DNA from: Anatilimnocola floriformis
GTDB lineage: Bacteria > Planctomycetota > Planctomycetia > Pirellulales > Pirellulaceae
Assembly: GCF_024256385.1 (NCBI RefSeq)
Contig: NZ_JAMLFW010000002.1
Span: 1,736,001-1,800,000 of the forward strand
DNA length: 64,000 nucleotides
Direction of reading: 5' to 3'
The translations under genes were made by a program, and so were the position numbers. The notes under the pieces are model-generated. The model did not search any database. It had not been told where the DNA came from and saw only the letters and a program-made list of their open reading frames with translations. Below, piece by piece: positions 33,616 to 42,895 of this stretch (the stretch's first letter is position 1; every line of letters begins with the position of its first letter).

Positions 33616-34791
33616 ATGCCGAACGCCAACTTCGAATCTCGCGGACGGGAACTGCTGAGCGGCCTCGCCGATGCGCGGCAACTCAAGCAGTTTCAATACC
33701 TGACCGGCTCGCTCGGTCCGACCGCGAACCTCGAAGGGCACGGCGAGGTCATTGTTCTTTGCTCCAACAATTACCTCGGGTTGGCTAACCATCCCGAGGT
33801 CATCGAAGCCGGACACGAAGGCCTGCGGCGCTACGGCGCCGGCACGGCTTCGGTCCGCTTCATCTGTGGCACGCTCACCTGCCATCGCGAACTCGAAGAA
33901 ACGATCGCACGATTCGTCGGCACGCAGTCGGCTCTCAGTTATGTCGCCTGCTGGAATGCCAATGCGGCCGTGTTTCCGACGCTGGCGGGACCGGACGATG
34001 CGATCATCTCGGATGAGCTCAATCATGCGAGCATCATCGACAGCATTCGCCTCGTCAACAAAGCGACCGAGCGCGCGGTCTACAAACACAACGACCTCGC
34101 CGATCTCGAACAAAAGCTGCAAGCCACCCGCCACAAAGCCTGCCGCTGGGTGGTGACCGACGGCGTGTTCAGCATGGAAGGGGATCTCTGTCCGCTGCCG
34201 GAGATTATCTCGCTTTGCAAACAATACGAAGCGTTGCTCGTCGTCGATGACTCGCATGGCATCGGCGCGCTTGGCGCTACGGGCCGTGGTACGCCGGAAC
34301 ACTTCAATTGTTTTAAGCAGATCGATCTCCTCACCGGCACGCTGGGCAAAGCACTCGGCGGCGCTGCGGGCGGATATGTGGCCGCGTCGCAACTTGTGAT
34401 CGACTTGCTACTGCAACGTTCGCGGCCGAGTTTGTTCTCGAATGCGGTTCCCGCCACGGTCGCTTGTAGCGCGCGAAAGGCGATTGAGATCATCGATCGC
34501 GAACCCGAACGCTCAGCTAAGTTGCGGCGAAACATCCAAGCCATTCGCAGCGGCTTTGCGAAGCTCGGCTTTGATTGTCACGACTCGCCGACCGCTATCG
34601 TGCCGATCATGATCGGCGACGAAGCCGAAGCCATTGCCAAGAGCAAACGGTTGCTCGAGCTAGGCGTGATGGTGATCGGCTTCGGTTTTCCGGTCGTGCC
34701 GAAGGGACAGGCCCGACTGCGGGTGCAAGTTTCCGCGGCCCTCGAGCCGCATCATATCGAGCAGGCGCTCGACGCGTTTGCCAAACTGTAA
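33616..34791 (+). CDS. kbl: Glycine C-acetyltransferase-like PLP enzyme (alpha-oxoamine synthase)
   Basis: The family condenses an amino acid with an acyl-CoA. The 391-residue protein has LCSNNYLGLANHPEV, GAGTASVRFICGT, SDELNHASIIDSIRL, DDSHGIGALGATGRG (Asp211 for the pyridine nitrogen) and GTLGKALGG with Schiff-base Lys245. RFICGT and GTLGKALGGAAGGY favour 2-amino-3-ketobutyrate CoA ligase over BioF or HemA. No threonine dehydrogenase gene adjoins it, so the name is by family resemblance only; BioF-like activity is an alternative. Confidence 0.88.
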   Translation: MPNANFESRGRELLSGLADARQLKQFQYLTGSLGPTANLEGHGEVIVLCSNNYLGLANHPEVIEAGHEGLRRYGAGTASVRFICGTLTCHRELEETIARFVGTQSALSYVACWNANAAVFPTLAGPDDAIISDELNHASIIDSIRLVNKATERAVYKHNDLADLEQKLQATRHKACRWVVTDGVFSMEGDLCPLPEIISLCKQYEALLVVDDSHGIGALGATGRGTPEHFNCFKQIDLLTGTLGKALGGAAGGYVAASQLVIDLLLQRSRPSLFSNAVPATVACSARKAIEIIDREPERSAKLRRNIQAIRSGFAKLGFDCHDSPTAIVPIMIGDEAEAIAKSKRLLELGVMVIGFGFPVVPKGQARLRVQVSAALEPHHIEQALDAFAKL

Positions 34792-34817
34792 TCTCTCATT
34801 CTTGCCGGGTCCGATTG

Positions 34818-34849
34818 GCGGACCGTAACCCACACGGATGTTGGTCCGC
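34818..34849. repeat. Possible degenerate GGACC..GGTCC element
   Basis: GCGGACC and GGTCCGC are exact 7-base complements about 18 bases apart, resembling the outer sequence of the elements at 5171 and 14736 but without the inner palindromes. It could be a relic or a chance GC-rich hairpin. Confidence 0.35.
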
Positions 34850-34890
34850 GCCGCGGCCCCAACGTTACGTGCTTTATTTGAGTTCGCACC

Positions 34891-36168
34891 ATGTCCAGCG
34901 ATTTAGCAATCACCACCGGCCAACCCACCGCCCGCGTCATTCTCAAGCCGCGCAAGGCCCTCCCGTTTTACGGCCGGCACCCTTGGGTGCTCGTCGGCGC
35001 GGTCGATCGCGTGGAACCTCTCACGCTGGCCGGCGAACACTTGGCCGAAGTCGATGGGCAGGTCGTCGATCTCTACAACGAGCGCAATAAGTTCATCGCC
35101 CGCGGCTTTTACAACGCCAATAGTCGAATCCGTGTGCGCCTCTTTACTTGGAAAGAAGGCGAGTTCCTCACCGCCGATTTCTTTCGCCAGCGATTACAAG
35201 CTGCGATCGCCATGCGCCGGCAACTTGGTTACGAACCGCATCGGGTGGCTGAGGCCCCCGCCGAGCCGAATGCTCGCAGCCAATCGGCCACTCGTCTTGT
35301 CTTCAGCGAAGCCGACGGCTTGAGTGGCCTCGTGATCGATCGCTACGGCGACTATCTCGTGGTGCAGCCCACTTCGCTTGCCATGACGCAGCGGGCCGAT
35401 ATGCTCGCCGAGATCCTGCAGCAAGAACTGCAGCCGAAGGGCATCGTCCTCCGCAGCGATCCGCAAACGGCGAAGCTGGAAGGAATCGAGAGTGGCGAAG
35501 AACGACACTGGGGCGAACTGCCGAACGCACCGATCGTGATTCGCGAGAATGATCTCGCGTTCGAAGTTGATCTCAGCGCCGGCCAAAAGACGGGCTTCTA
35601 TCTCGATCAGCGTGAGAATCGCGTTGCTGCGGCCCGCTATCTGAAGGGAAGACGGCTGCTCGATTTGTTCTGCTACACCGGCGGCTTTGCCCTCAATGCA
35701 GTGAAGCTCGGCGCTGCCGAAGCGACCGGCATTGATGGCAGCAAGAAAGCAATCGCGCAGGCTCAGCGCAATGCGGAGATCAATGGTCTCAACGTGAAGT
35801 TCGAAGTGGGCGACGGCTTTCAAACGCTCGACCGCCTCGCCGGCGAAGGTCAGCAGTTCGATGCAATCGTGCTCGACCCACCGAAGTTCGCCAAGAGCCG
35901 CAGCGGCGTGAACTCCGCGCTGCAAGCCTATCATCGCCTGAACAAATCGGCCGTCGCGCTGTTGCCGCCCGGCGGCATCCTTATAACCAACTCCTGCAGT
36001 GGCACCGTGTCGCCGGAAGATTTTCGGCTGATGCTCAGCGGCGTCGCACAGAAGTCGGGCCGAGACATTCAGATCCTCGAACAACGTGGCGCTGCTGCCG
36101 ATCATCCGGTCGCGGCCACTTGCCTCGAAACCGAGTATCTCAAGTGCTTCATCTGCCGAGTGTCGTGA
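34891..36168 (+). CDS. RlmI-like 23S rRNA (cytosine) methyltransferase
   Basis: The 425-residue protein has an N-terminal PUA-like region (VILKPRKALPFYGRHPWVLV, residues about 17-90), the RlmI-type middle domain, and a methyltransferase domain with motif I LLDLFCYTGGFALNAVKLGA, SAM-contact ATGIDGSKKAIAQA and motif IV VLDPPKFAKS. The order and length match E. coli RlmI (m5C1962 of 23S rRNA) and its paralogs. A C-terminal NSCSG provides a Cys near the active site. It follows kbl by 99 bases and converges on the DapA-family gene across an inverted repeat. Confidence 0.9.
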   Translation: MSSDLAITTGQPTARVILKPRKALPFYGRHPWVLVGAVDRVEPLTLAGEHLAEVDGQVVDLYNERNKFIARGFYNANSRIRVRLFTWKEGEFLTADFFRQRLQAAIAMRRQLGYEPHRVAEAPAEPNARSQSATRLVFSEADGLSGLVIDRYGDYLVVQPTSLAMTQRADMLAEILQQELQPKGIVLRSDPQTAKLEGIESGEERHWGELPNAPIVIRENDLAFEVDLSAGQKTGFYLDQRENRVAAARYLKGRRLLDLFCYTGGFALNAVKLGAAEATGIDGSKKAIAQAQRNAEINGLNVKFEVGDGFQTLDRLAGEGQQFDAIVLDPPKFAKSRSGVNSALQAYHRLNKSAVALLPPGGILITNSCSGTVSPEDFRLMLSGVAQKSGRDIQILEQRGAAADHPVAATCLETEYLKCFICRVS

Positions 36169-36172
36169 TCCT

Positions 36173-36243
36173 GTAGCTGAATTCGCCAGAATTCAGAGGG
36201 TTACGCTCAACTACCGTTTCTGAATTCTGGCGAATTCAGCTAC
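36173..36243. repeat. Perfect 25-base inverted repeat (AATTCTGGCGAATTC family)
   Basis: Arms 36173-36197 and 36219-36243 are exact 25-base reverse complements with a 21-base loop. Each arm contains AGCTGAATTCGCCAGAATTC. It lies between convergent genes; its right arm supplies the last Ser codon and TGA stop of the DapA-family gene. It may work as a bidirectional terminator. No second copy is in this window. Confidence 0.9.
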
Positions 36244-37162
36244 TTTTCGGGATGCGCTGCACTTCTGCTTCCAGCAGCGCGAGTAGTCGATCGACTTCTG
36301 CTTGCGTCTCGCGATCGAGGCTCCAAGAGTTCGGCCGCCGCCGTCGATCGGTCGCGAATAGTCCGCGGCGATGAAGGATGTATTTCTCGATCGCCAAGAA
36401 GCCATCGAGCCCGGCTTGCAGCTGCAAGGCGACCAGCGCGCAAACGGGAAAATACAACCGATAAGCGGTCGCATCATCGCCGCGCTGCAATGCCTTCCAC
36501 AGCGGCACGATGGCATCGAGATACTCCATTCCCGGCATAGTGCCGGCGATGCCGCGGCGGAAGCTATCGATCAGCAGGATGCCGCCGGAACCTTCGAAGA
36601 CGCGCGCCTGGCCGTGTGTGTGCTTATGAAAATTCGATAGCAACGGCCCAATCGGCGAGGCCTCGGGCTTGAAGAGGATCTTCTCGTTGCCATAACGGCG
36701 GAGGAGTTCGATATTCACGTCGAGCGAGATGCTCTTACCGACGTAACCCGATGCGTCTTGCACAATCACCGGCAACGGCGAGGCATCGGCCAGGCCGCTG
36801 TAGTAGTGAATCAACTCGATGTCGGGCACGCTCCCCGAGATCGGCGGCACGGCCATCACCGCATCGCAACCAGCCGACGCGGCGCGACGTGTGTAGATCA
36901 CCGCTTGCTTCACGCTCTCGGCGCCGACGCTCATCACCACGCAGCCGCGCCCCGCCGTGATGACCGGCAACTGGTCGGTCAGTTCCAAACGTTCGTCATG
37001 CGTCAGCCGCAGCAACTCGCTGACCATGCCCGTACACACGCCATCGGCGCCAGTCGCAAAGGCCCAATCGATTTGCTTGCGGAGGCTTGCGAAATCGATC
37101 GTGTCATCGGCCAAGAACGGCGTGTGAGCGATCGGCAGCACACCTTGAATCGGTCGCGGCAT
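36236..37162 (-). CDS. DapA/NanA-family aldolase-lyase
   Basis: This 308-residue class I aldolase-fold enzyme is of the dihydrodipicolinate synthase/N-acetylneuraminate lyase superfamily. The N-terminal GVLPIAHTPFLADDTIDFAS is typical. The GMVSELLRLT loop corresponds to the GTTGE(S/T) substrate loop. LFKPEASP contains the likely Schiff-base Lys165. The family YNxP Tyr motif appears altered to VQDASGYVG, so a non-DapA substrate is probable. It is the last gene of a minus-strand run after the zinc-ribbon protein (44-base gap). The stop codon lies in an inverted repeat. Confidence 0.85.
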   Translation of the reverse strand: MPRPIQGVLPIAHTPFLADDTIDFASLRKQIDWAFATGADGVCTGMVSELLRLTHDERLELTDQLPVITAGRGCVVMSVGAESVKQAVIYTRRAASAGCDAVMAVPPISGSVPDIELIHYYSGLADASPLPVIVQDASGYVGKSISLDVNIELLRRYGNEKILFKPEASPIGPLLSNFHKHTHGQARVFEGSGGILLIDSFRRGIAGTMPGMEYLDAIVPLWKALQRGDDATAYRLYFPVCALVALQLQAGLDGFLAIEKYILHRRGLFATDRRRRPNSWSLDRETQAEVDRLLALLEAEVQRIPKSS

Positions 37163-37206
37163 GTGTGGGGACCTTTCGGTGAGAAGTGATTCAATCAGGC
37201 AACCGC

Positions 37207-38418
37207 TCAGCCACTTTTGGAAATGCCGTCGAGCAGCGTTTCCAGCATCTGACTGTTTTCGCCGAACGCTTCATCAAATCGCCAACGTTGGCCGTTGATG
37301 AGCAGTAGTTCGAATTGATAGCGCGAGTAACCAGCGCCCCACAAGTCTTGCCAGCGAAACGCACCGCGGAGCGTATCCGAAACGTGAAAGAAAATTCCCT
37401 CACCGGTCATGATCATTCCGCGCTTGCCGCTGGCGTCGCTATTTGCCAGGACCAGGGCCAGCACACTGTGCGGATTCACACTCGGCGCGATCGAAGGGAG
37501 AGCAGTTTGCAAGATCTGCGGAGGGATGCCGTGGGCCGCCAGATAGCAATACTTATCCGGCAGGTGCTTTACCACGTGCGGCAAGGCTTGAGCAATTTGG
37601 TGCGGGGACAATGATCGCTGCCGCGGCGGTTTCAATTCCACTTTGAACAAACCTTCCGCGGGTGGTTGCGGCAGTTGCTTCAGACCGCGCGATAGTTCGT
37701 CCCAATCGCTGGCCTCGATCGAATTCTGAACCCGCTGAATCTCTCGTGCATTCCAAGTGACGCAATTGACCACTGTGGGCGAGAAGTATTCCCAGTGAGG
37801 GCACGCGTCGTCGGACGGCGTGTACAGAGCAACGGCTGCCAACCGCTGGCCGATCTGCGGTGGACCACCGGTCATGCTATTTAATGGCTGGTTCAAGATG
37901 CGGATGTAATTCCAATCGGTGTCGCTGCCGCCTTTGTTCAAGTTCGTGAGGACTGCGACCAAGGGTGGGTCGAGCGAAACGACCACGCCGGGATTGATGC
38001 AGCCAGCCACGAATTTGTTTCGCGTCACGCGCCAGTAGCCAATGTTCATCACCAGAAACAGCACGGCCATGATCCAGCCGAAGCAGGTGAAATAGCCGAG
38101 CAGGAGCGAGATGAGCAGCAGCGACATCCAGATAATGGGCCACTTGGGAAAGCTCATTAGATACTTCAGCATGCTCATGCGAAGCATGCCGGGATTCGAT
38201 GCTGCCGAGTTCGTCTCGCGATTGAACTGCTCCACTTCTCGGCGAATGCCCTGGTCGGGCGGCTGTGGCGGAGCCCAGCCGCTGGGCTGAATGGCAGGTG
38301 CGTTCGGATAGGGTACGACCACCACTTGCTGACACGCAGTGCACTGCGCGGATTGTCCGGCCATTTGATCCGCGACTCGAAACCGAGCGCCACAGCGGCA
38401 GGAAAATTCGATCGGCAT
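37207..38418 (-). CDS. Zinc-ribbon membrane protein, unknown function
   Basis: The ATG at 38418 gives 403 residues; a longer reading into pdxA is excluded. The N-terminus is a ribbon of the form MPIEFSCRCGARFRVADQMA, then QCTACQQ (CxC..CxxC). After a Pro-rich linker, two membrane spans lie at about 107-150 (IIWMSLLLISLLLGYFTCFG, then WIMAVLFLVMNIGYW). The C-terminal ~250 residues form a soluble domain without a known family. It starts 2 bases after the pdxA stop, so it is co-translated. Similar ribbon plus membrane proteins recur in planctomycetes. Confidence 0.75.
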   Translation of the reverse strand: MPIEFSCRCGARFRVADQMAGQSAQCTACQQVVVVPYPNAPAIQPSGWAPPQPPDQGIRREVEQFNRETNSAASNPGMLRMSMLKYLMSFPKWPIIWMSLLLISLLLGYFTCFGWIMAVLFLVMNIGYWRVTRNKFVAGCINPGVVVSLDPPLVAVLTNLNKGGSDTDWNYIRILNQPLNSMTGGPPQIGQRLAAVALYTPSDDACPHWEYFSPTVVNCVTWNAREIQRVQNSIEASDWDELSRGLKQLPQPPAEGLFKVELKPPRQRSLSPHQIAQALPHVVKHLPDKYCYLAAHGIPPQILQTALPSIAPSVNPHSVLALVLANSDASGKRGMIMTGEGIFFHVSDTLRGAFRWQDLWGAGYSRYQFELLLINGQRWRFDEAFGENSQMLETLLDGISKSG

Positions 38419-38420
38419 GG

Positions 38421-39446
38421 TTATTCCACTGGCGTTTGGGATAACTGGGCCGCCAGGCGAACGGCGGCGAACAAGCTGCTGGGATTCGCGATACCGCGCC
38501 ACGCAATATCGAACGCCGTGCCGTGGTCGACGCTGGTCCGCACTACTGGCAAGCCGAGCGTAGTGTTGATCGCGGTGTCGAACGCGAGGGCTTTCAGCGG
38601 GATGTGTCCCTGATCGTGATACATGCAGATGAACGCGTCGGTATCGGCCCGACGCCAGGTGAGAAAGCAAGTATCGGGCGGCAACGGCCCTTCAATGTTT
38701 ACACCTCGCGCGCGAGCTGCCGCGACTGCGGGAGCGATGATGCGTTCCTCTTCGCGATTGCCAAACAGGCCATCCTCGCCGGCGTGCGGGTTGAGTCCGC
38801 AGCAGATCAGTTTGGGTTCACGGCCACGAATGCGGCGCATTGCGGCGACCGTCAGATCGATTACTTCACCGATTCGCTCGGCACTGAGCAACTGCGGCAC
38901 TTCGTGATAACCGACGTGCGCGGTGACGAAGCTGCAGGTGATCTCGGGCGCCGTGAGCATCATGCACCAGCGATCGACCTGCATCCGCTCGGCGAGAATC
39001 TCGGTGTGACCGGGATAATGATGGCCGGCGGCATGCAGGGCGGCTTTGTTGATTGGTCCCGTGCAAATGCCGTCGATCTCACCAGCCAGGCCGGCGGCGA
39101 TTGCTCGCTCCAAATACTGAAACGCCGCGTGACCGGTGTTCGCCGCGACGCGACAAGGAATCACTTCGTCCGCAGCGACGTACTGCAAATCGAAGACAGT
39201 GCCCTGCGTCAGATGCTCCAGACCTTTCGGCCAATCGGCAGCGCGAATGATCGGCGCTGCGAAACTCCAGCCTAGATGCTTCGCGACGCGAGCGAGCACG
39301 CCTGCATCGCCGAAGACGATCGGTGTGAGCTCTTGCAGCAGCGACTCGTCTTGCAGCAAACGGACGCAAAGTTCAGGGCCGACTCCGGCGGGATCGCCCA
39401 TGGTCACGGCGATCCGCGGTTTGCGGGCTGGAGAGGTAGCTGGCAT
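38421..39446 (-). CDS. pdxA: 4-hydroxythreonine-4-phosphate dehydrogenase
   Basis: The enzyme oxidises 4-phosphohydroxy-L-threonine in the deoxyxylulose-dependent pathway to pyridoxal 5'-phosphate. The ATG at 39446 gives 341 residues, a normal length. Signatures are RIAVTMGDPAGVGPEL at the N-terminus, GHTEILAE, LNPHAGEDGLFG and YHDQGHIPLK with metal-binding His residues. No pdxJ is near. The gene lies 11 bases after the MFS gene and 2 bases before the zinc-ribbon gene. Some PdxA-like proteins act in four-carbon acid-sugar catabolism, and the DapA-family and MFS neighbours make that alternative worth noting. Confidence 0.93.
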   Translation of the reverse strand: MPATSPARKPRIAVTMGDPAGVGPELCVRLLQDESLLQELTPIVFGDAGVLARVAKHLGWSFAAPIIRAADWPKGLEHLTQGTVFDLQYVAADEVIPCRVAANTGHAAFQYLERAIAAGLAGEIDGICTGPINKAALHAAGHHYPGHTEILAERMQVDRWCMMLTAPEITCSFVTAHVGYHEVPQLLSAERIGEVIDLTVAAMRRIRGREPKLICCGLNPHAGEDGLFGNREEERIIAPAVAAARARGVNIEGPLPPDTCFLTWRRADTDAFICMYHDQGHIPLKALAFDTAINTTLGLPVVRTSVDHGTAFDIAWRGIANPSSLFAAVRLAAQLSQTPVE

Positions 39447-39457
39447 CGATCTCAATT

Positions 39458-40864
39458 CTAGGAACGGGTCGTCAATTGCGGAGCAGTCAGCACGTGACCA
39501 ATTTTAACCGAAGTACCCGCACCGCGCGGCAGCAGGCAGAGCCAGACCACTGAGGTCAATCGCAGCAATCCGCCGGCGTAGAAAAAGATCTCGAAGCGAT
39601 CGAGCGACCAGCCCGCCAGGTTGAGTGCGTAATCCTTCGCGAGACTGTCGAACCACAGGCCGCAAAGGATCGAGCTCAAAGCGACGGCGAGACCACTAAG
39701 CGAGAAGTAGAGGCTGATATACGGCGGCGAGTTTTCGCCCGGCGAGAGTTTGAGCATCAAGTGAGGCAGGCAGACATTCAAGCCGGCGTAGGCAATCCAA
39801 AAACCATACGCCAGCCACATGCCGAGCGGAAACTGTTTACCGGCGAGGTTGGTGAGCACCAGCGGAAAAAAGAAGAGGGCCACCGAGACGAAAATCTGCG
39901 ACACAATCATGATGCTGCGCGAGTAACCTCGATCGGCAAAGTACCCGATGAGCGGTGAGATCAAAATCTGACCGAGGTGCATGAGCGCCACCATCGCCAG
40001 CGTGGTCGACGGCGGCAGCTTGAGCACAATCAGCGGATACAACCCTTGCACCGCCTGCGACACGCCGTTCACCAGGCCCGCATAACACCAGAAGGTCAGC
40101 AGCGGCAGAAACCGCCGATCGACGACCGCGTTCAATAACTCGCGGGCATGATTCTGTTTGAGCGCACGAAAGGGAATGTCGGGCATCACTAGCAGCGGCA
40201 GCACGGCCAGCAGCATTGCAATTGCGCCCGCGAGCGCCGGCCAACTGAGAGCATCCCAGCGGACTTCGGCAGGACTCAATTGCGGATTCCACTCCGGATA
40301 CTTGTACGCAAAAACTCCCGCCGCCACCAAGCCGAGGATCTGCCCGATCATCAGCCAGGCTTGCCGCACACCGATGAACTTGCCGCGCCTGCGCGAGGGA
40401 ACCAAATCGCCGATCCACGACCAGAGCGCGATCGCGCCGGCGAACATGGCTAAGTGCCAACCGCCCCATAGCCCGACAAAGGCCCACAGCTTCCAAGCAT
40501 TCTGCTCTTTCGCTCCCGGCTCGCAAATCTCCGGCAGAATCAGCAGCAGCAGGCAGCTCACCACAAATGTGCCGATGGAAAACCATTTGCGGCTGCCCGA
40601 CCATTGCAAGATCCAGGGGGTGAAGAGTCGCAAGCCGCCGGCAATATTCTGACTGGCAAAGATGATTGCAAAGATCAAGCCAGCCGCACCGAGTTGCCGA
40701 GCCAGGTAACTGGCCAGCGTGGTGCTGACGAGGCCGTTGCCCAGTCCCCACAAGAATGCGTTGCAATGCGCTTGCCAGGCCAGCGCGAGGGGTTGTGCGG
40801 CCGTCGAGTGAATCACCGCGACGATAGGCTCTTCATTGGCCGCGAGGGCAGGCTCGGCAGGCAT
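39458..40864 (-). CDS. MFS transporter
   Basis: The 468-residue polytopic protein has about 12 spans. The loop PSRRRGKFIGVRQAWLMIGQ resembles the loop 2-3 and helix 4-5 region of major facilitator carriers, and YFADRGYSRSIMIVSQIF is the equivalent motif between helices 8 and 9. The carrier type cannot be determined. It starts 15 bases downstream of a DUF1559 gene stop and ends 11 bases before pdxA, so it belongs to the same run. Transport of the substrate processed by the downstream enzymes is plausible but unproved. Confidence 0.85.
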   Translation of the reverse strand: MPAEPALAANEEPIVAVIHSTAAQPLALAWQAHCNAFLWGLGNGLVSTTLASYLARQLGAAGLIFAIIFASQNIAGGLRLFTPWILQWSGSRKWFSIGTFVVSCLLLLILPEICEPGAKEQNAWKLWAFVGLWGGWHLAMFAGAIALWSWIGDLVPSRRRGKFIGVRQAWLMIGQILGLVAAGVFAYKYPEWNPQLSPAEVRWDALSWPALAGAIAMLLAVLPLLVMPDIPFRALKQNHARELLNAVVDRRFLPLLTFWCYAGLVNGVSQAVQGLYPLIVLKLPPSTTLAMVALMHLGQILISPLIGYFADRGYSRSIMIVSQIFVSVALFFFPLVLTNLAGKQFPLGMWLAYGFWIAYAGLNVCLPHLMLKLSPGENSPPYISLYFSLSGLAVALSSILCGLWFDSLAKDYALNLAGWSLDRFEIFFYAGGLLRLTSVVWLCLLPRGAGTSVKIGHVLTAPQLTTRS

Positions 40865-40879
40865 GGACGATCGATTCGT

Positions 40880-41857
40880 TTAGTACGAACTGGCAGTGAG
40901 GCTGGGAAGAACGACAGTCGAAGCTGTGTTCGTCGCAGGCTCTTTCAGATTGCGCGAGTTCGAAGTCATCAATTGGCAATACACGCGATAGTCGATCGCA
41001 TCGGCGAGAAATTTTACCGTGCCATCGGCAAAGGTCACGTTAAAACCTCCCGAGTGTTGACTGCTCGGCCGGGCGTGAGAATTATTGAACGGCTCGCCGG
41101 TCTTACGGCGATTCTGATTCAAATTGTGCGTGGCCGTAGGGGGCGAAGTTGGTTCCCATACGACCGCAACATCGCGTTCGTTGTCGGCGCGGTTCCAGCC
41201 CATGACGTCGGCATTTTCCAAAAACAGCAGCGTGTTACTCGCGCCATCGCCACGGGTGAGCTCAGCCGAACTCATCGCGCGTTGACCAGAAAAGATCTCA
41301 AACGTATCGCTCGTCCCTTTCAGCCGATCGTCGAGGCAGCCGTTGGCTTGCCAATCGAGCGGCCAGTTGGCATTGGGCGCACCGTTGAAGCGCCCACCGT
41401 TTACGACGTACGAGCTGCGATTCTTGGCATTGACGTCCGAAATATCGGCTGGGCAGAAAGCGATAGCGATCCGCTGATCATCAAAGTTGGGGAGACTGCC
41501 GCTGGCAGTTTCAATCTGCTCATAAAGAGCGAGCTGCTCGATATGCGGCAAGAGCGGCATGACCCAACTCTGCGCGTTGGAATTCGACGCGGTAGCAGAA
41601 GTATCGATGTTTGTGGGCCGAGTAATGTTCGAGTTCGACGGCCAGCCGCGCGAAGCCGACATAAAATTCTGGGCCGTTTCGTAATTCCGCTCGGCCATGC
41701 CGAACTGCCGCATGTAGTTCGCGCACTGGATTCTTAGGGCAGTCCCCTTCGCCCTGATGACAGCGGCCAAGATCAAGCCCATCAGCGTGCTGATGATGGC
41801 AATCACCACCAGCAATTCGACCACCGTAAACGCAACTCGAGACTTGGCGGGAGACAT
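40880..41857 (-). CDS. DUF1559 prepilin-like protein (paralog B)
   Basis: This 325-residue protein starts with the prepilin-like leader [19 protein letters not shown], then IQCANYMRQFGMAERNYETA. Near the end, HSGGFNVTFADGTVKFL gives H-X9-DG. It is clearly paralogous to the next gene upstream: both share MSASRGWP near residue 65, QANGCLDDRLKG, TLLFLENADVMGWN-type blocks and the terminus VYCQLMTSNSRNLKEP. They derive from a tandem duplication. Probably exported and assembled in the envelope. The gene is 54 bases after its paralog and 15 bases before the MFS gene. Confidence 0.92.
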   Translation of the reverse strand: MSPAKSRVAFTVVELLVVIAIISTLMGLILAAVIRAKGTALRIQCANYMRQFGMAERNYETAQNFMSASRGWPSNSNITRPTNIDTSATASNSNAQSWVMPLLPHIEQLALYEQIETASGSLPNFDDQRIAIAFCPADISDVNAKNRSSYVVNGGRFNGAPNANWPLDWQANGCLDDRLKGTSDTFEIFSGQRAMSSAELTRGDGASNTLLFLENADVMGWNRADNERDVAVVWEPTSPPTATHNLNQNRRKTGEPFNNSHARPSSQHSGGFNVTFADGTVKFLADAIDYRVYCQLMTSNSRNLKEPATNTASTVVLPSLTASSY

Positions 41858-41911
41858 GTCAACCTCCGGCAGCAGGTGAACGTCGCTCTGGTCTGAATTC
41901 GGATCTGGCGT

Positions 41912-42895
41912 TTAGTACGAACTCTGCGTGAGCACGGGCAACGAGACCGACGAGGCGTTGTTCGTCGAGGGCTCTTTCAGATTGCGCGAGTTCGAGGTCA
42001 TCAGCTGGCAATACACGCCATAGTCGATTGCTTCGGCGAGAAACTTCACCGTGCCATCGGCAAACGTCACGTTAAAGCCATTCGCGTGAAAGCTGCTTGG
42101 ACGGGCATGCATGTTGGTGAAGGAATCGCCGGTCTTGCGACGAAGTTGATTGAGGCCGTTGGTGTTCGTAGGTGGATTCGACGTATCCCACACCACGGCA
42201 ACATCGCGCTCGTTGTGGGCTTTGTTCCAGCCCATCACGTCGGAGTTCTCAAGGAACAGCAACGTGTTGCTCGCACCGTCGCCGCGGACGAGTTCGGCTT
42301 TGCTCATCCCCTGTGGACCTTGGAAAATCTGAAACGTTTGTCCCATTCCCTTCAGGCGATCATCGAGGCAGCCGTTGGCTTGCCAGTCGAGTGGGTTATT
42401 GCCGCTGGGTTGGCCATTGAACCGCCCGCCGTTGGCGACGTATGAACTGCGATTGGCGGCGCTCATGTCCGAGATGTCGCTCGGGCAATACACGACGGGA
42501 ATGCGATCGTTGTCGAAGAAGTTCGCCGCCAGATTGCCGCTGGCGGTTTCGAGCCGTTCGTAGAGAGCGACTTGCTCAAGGTGGGGCAGGAGCGGCGAGA
42601 CCCAGCTCTGAGCGTTGTTGTTCGTGGCGCTGGCCGAGAGATCGGCAGCGGGCCGCGAAATATTTGCGTTCGCCGGCCAGCCGCGCGAGGCCGACATATA
42701 GCCTGCCGAAGTCTCGAAGTTCTGTTCGGCTACGCCGAACTGTTTCATGTAAGTCGCGCACTGAGTCTTGCGGGCGGCAGCACGGACCATGCCGACCGCG
42801 GGCAAGATCAAGCCGACGAGTGTGCCGATGATGGCGATCACCACCAGCAGTTCGACGACAGTAAACGCGGAGGCTCTTTGTTTCGCACGAATCAT
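41912..42895 (-). CDS. DUF1559 prepilin-like protein (paralog A)
   Basis: The ATG at 42895, preceded by GGGAG, gives 327 residues; a longer reading upstream is not supported. The leader [16 protein letters not shown] and core TQCATYMKQFGVAEQNFETS are standard DUF1559, and HANGFNVTFADGTVKFL gives H-X9-DG. Extensive similarity to the neighbour at 40880 indicates recent duplication, with most divergence in the leader and the middle Asn/Ser-rich loops. It is the first gene of the six-gene minus-strand run. Confidence 0.92.
   Translation of the reverse strand: MIRAKQRASAFTVVELLVVIAIIGTLVGLILPAVGMVRAAARKTQCATYMKQFGVAEQNFETSAGYMSASRGWPANANISRPAADLSASATNNNAQSWVSPLLPHLEQVALYERLETASGNLAANFFDNDRIPVVYCPSDISDMSAANRSSYVANGGRFNGQPSGNNPLDWQANGCLDDRLKGMGQTFQIFQGPQGMSKAELVRGDGASNTLLFLENSDVMGWNKAHNERDVAVVWDTSNPPTNTNGLNQLRRKTGDSFTNMHARPSSFHANGFNVTFADGTVKFLAEAIDYGVYCQLMTSNSRNLKEPSTNNASSVSLPVLTQSSY

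Noticed and set aside
38419-38670. Upstream extension of the zinc-ribbon protein
   Set aside because: It lies wholly inside pdxA and has low-complexity Arg-rich composition; the ATG at 38418 starts the ribbon motif.
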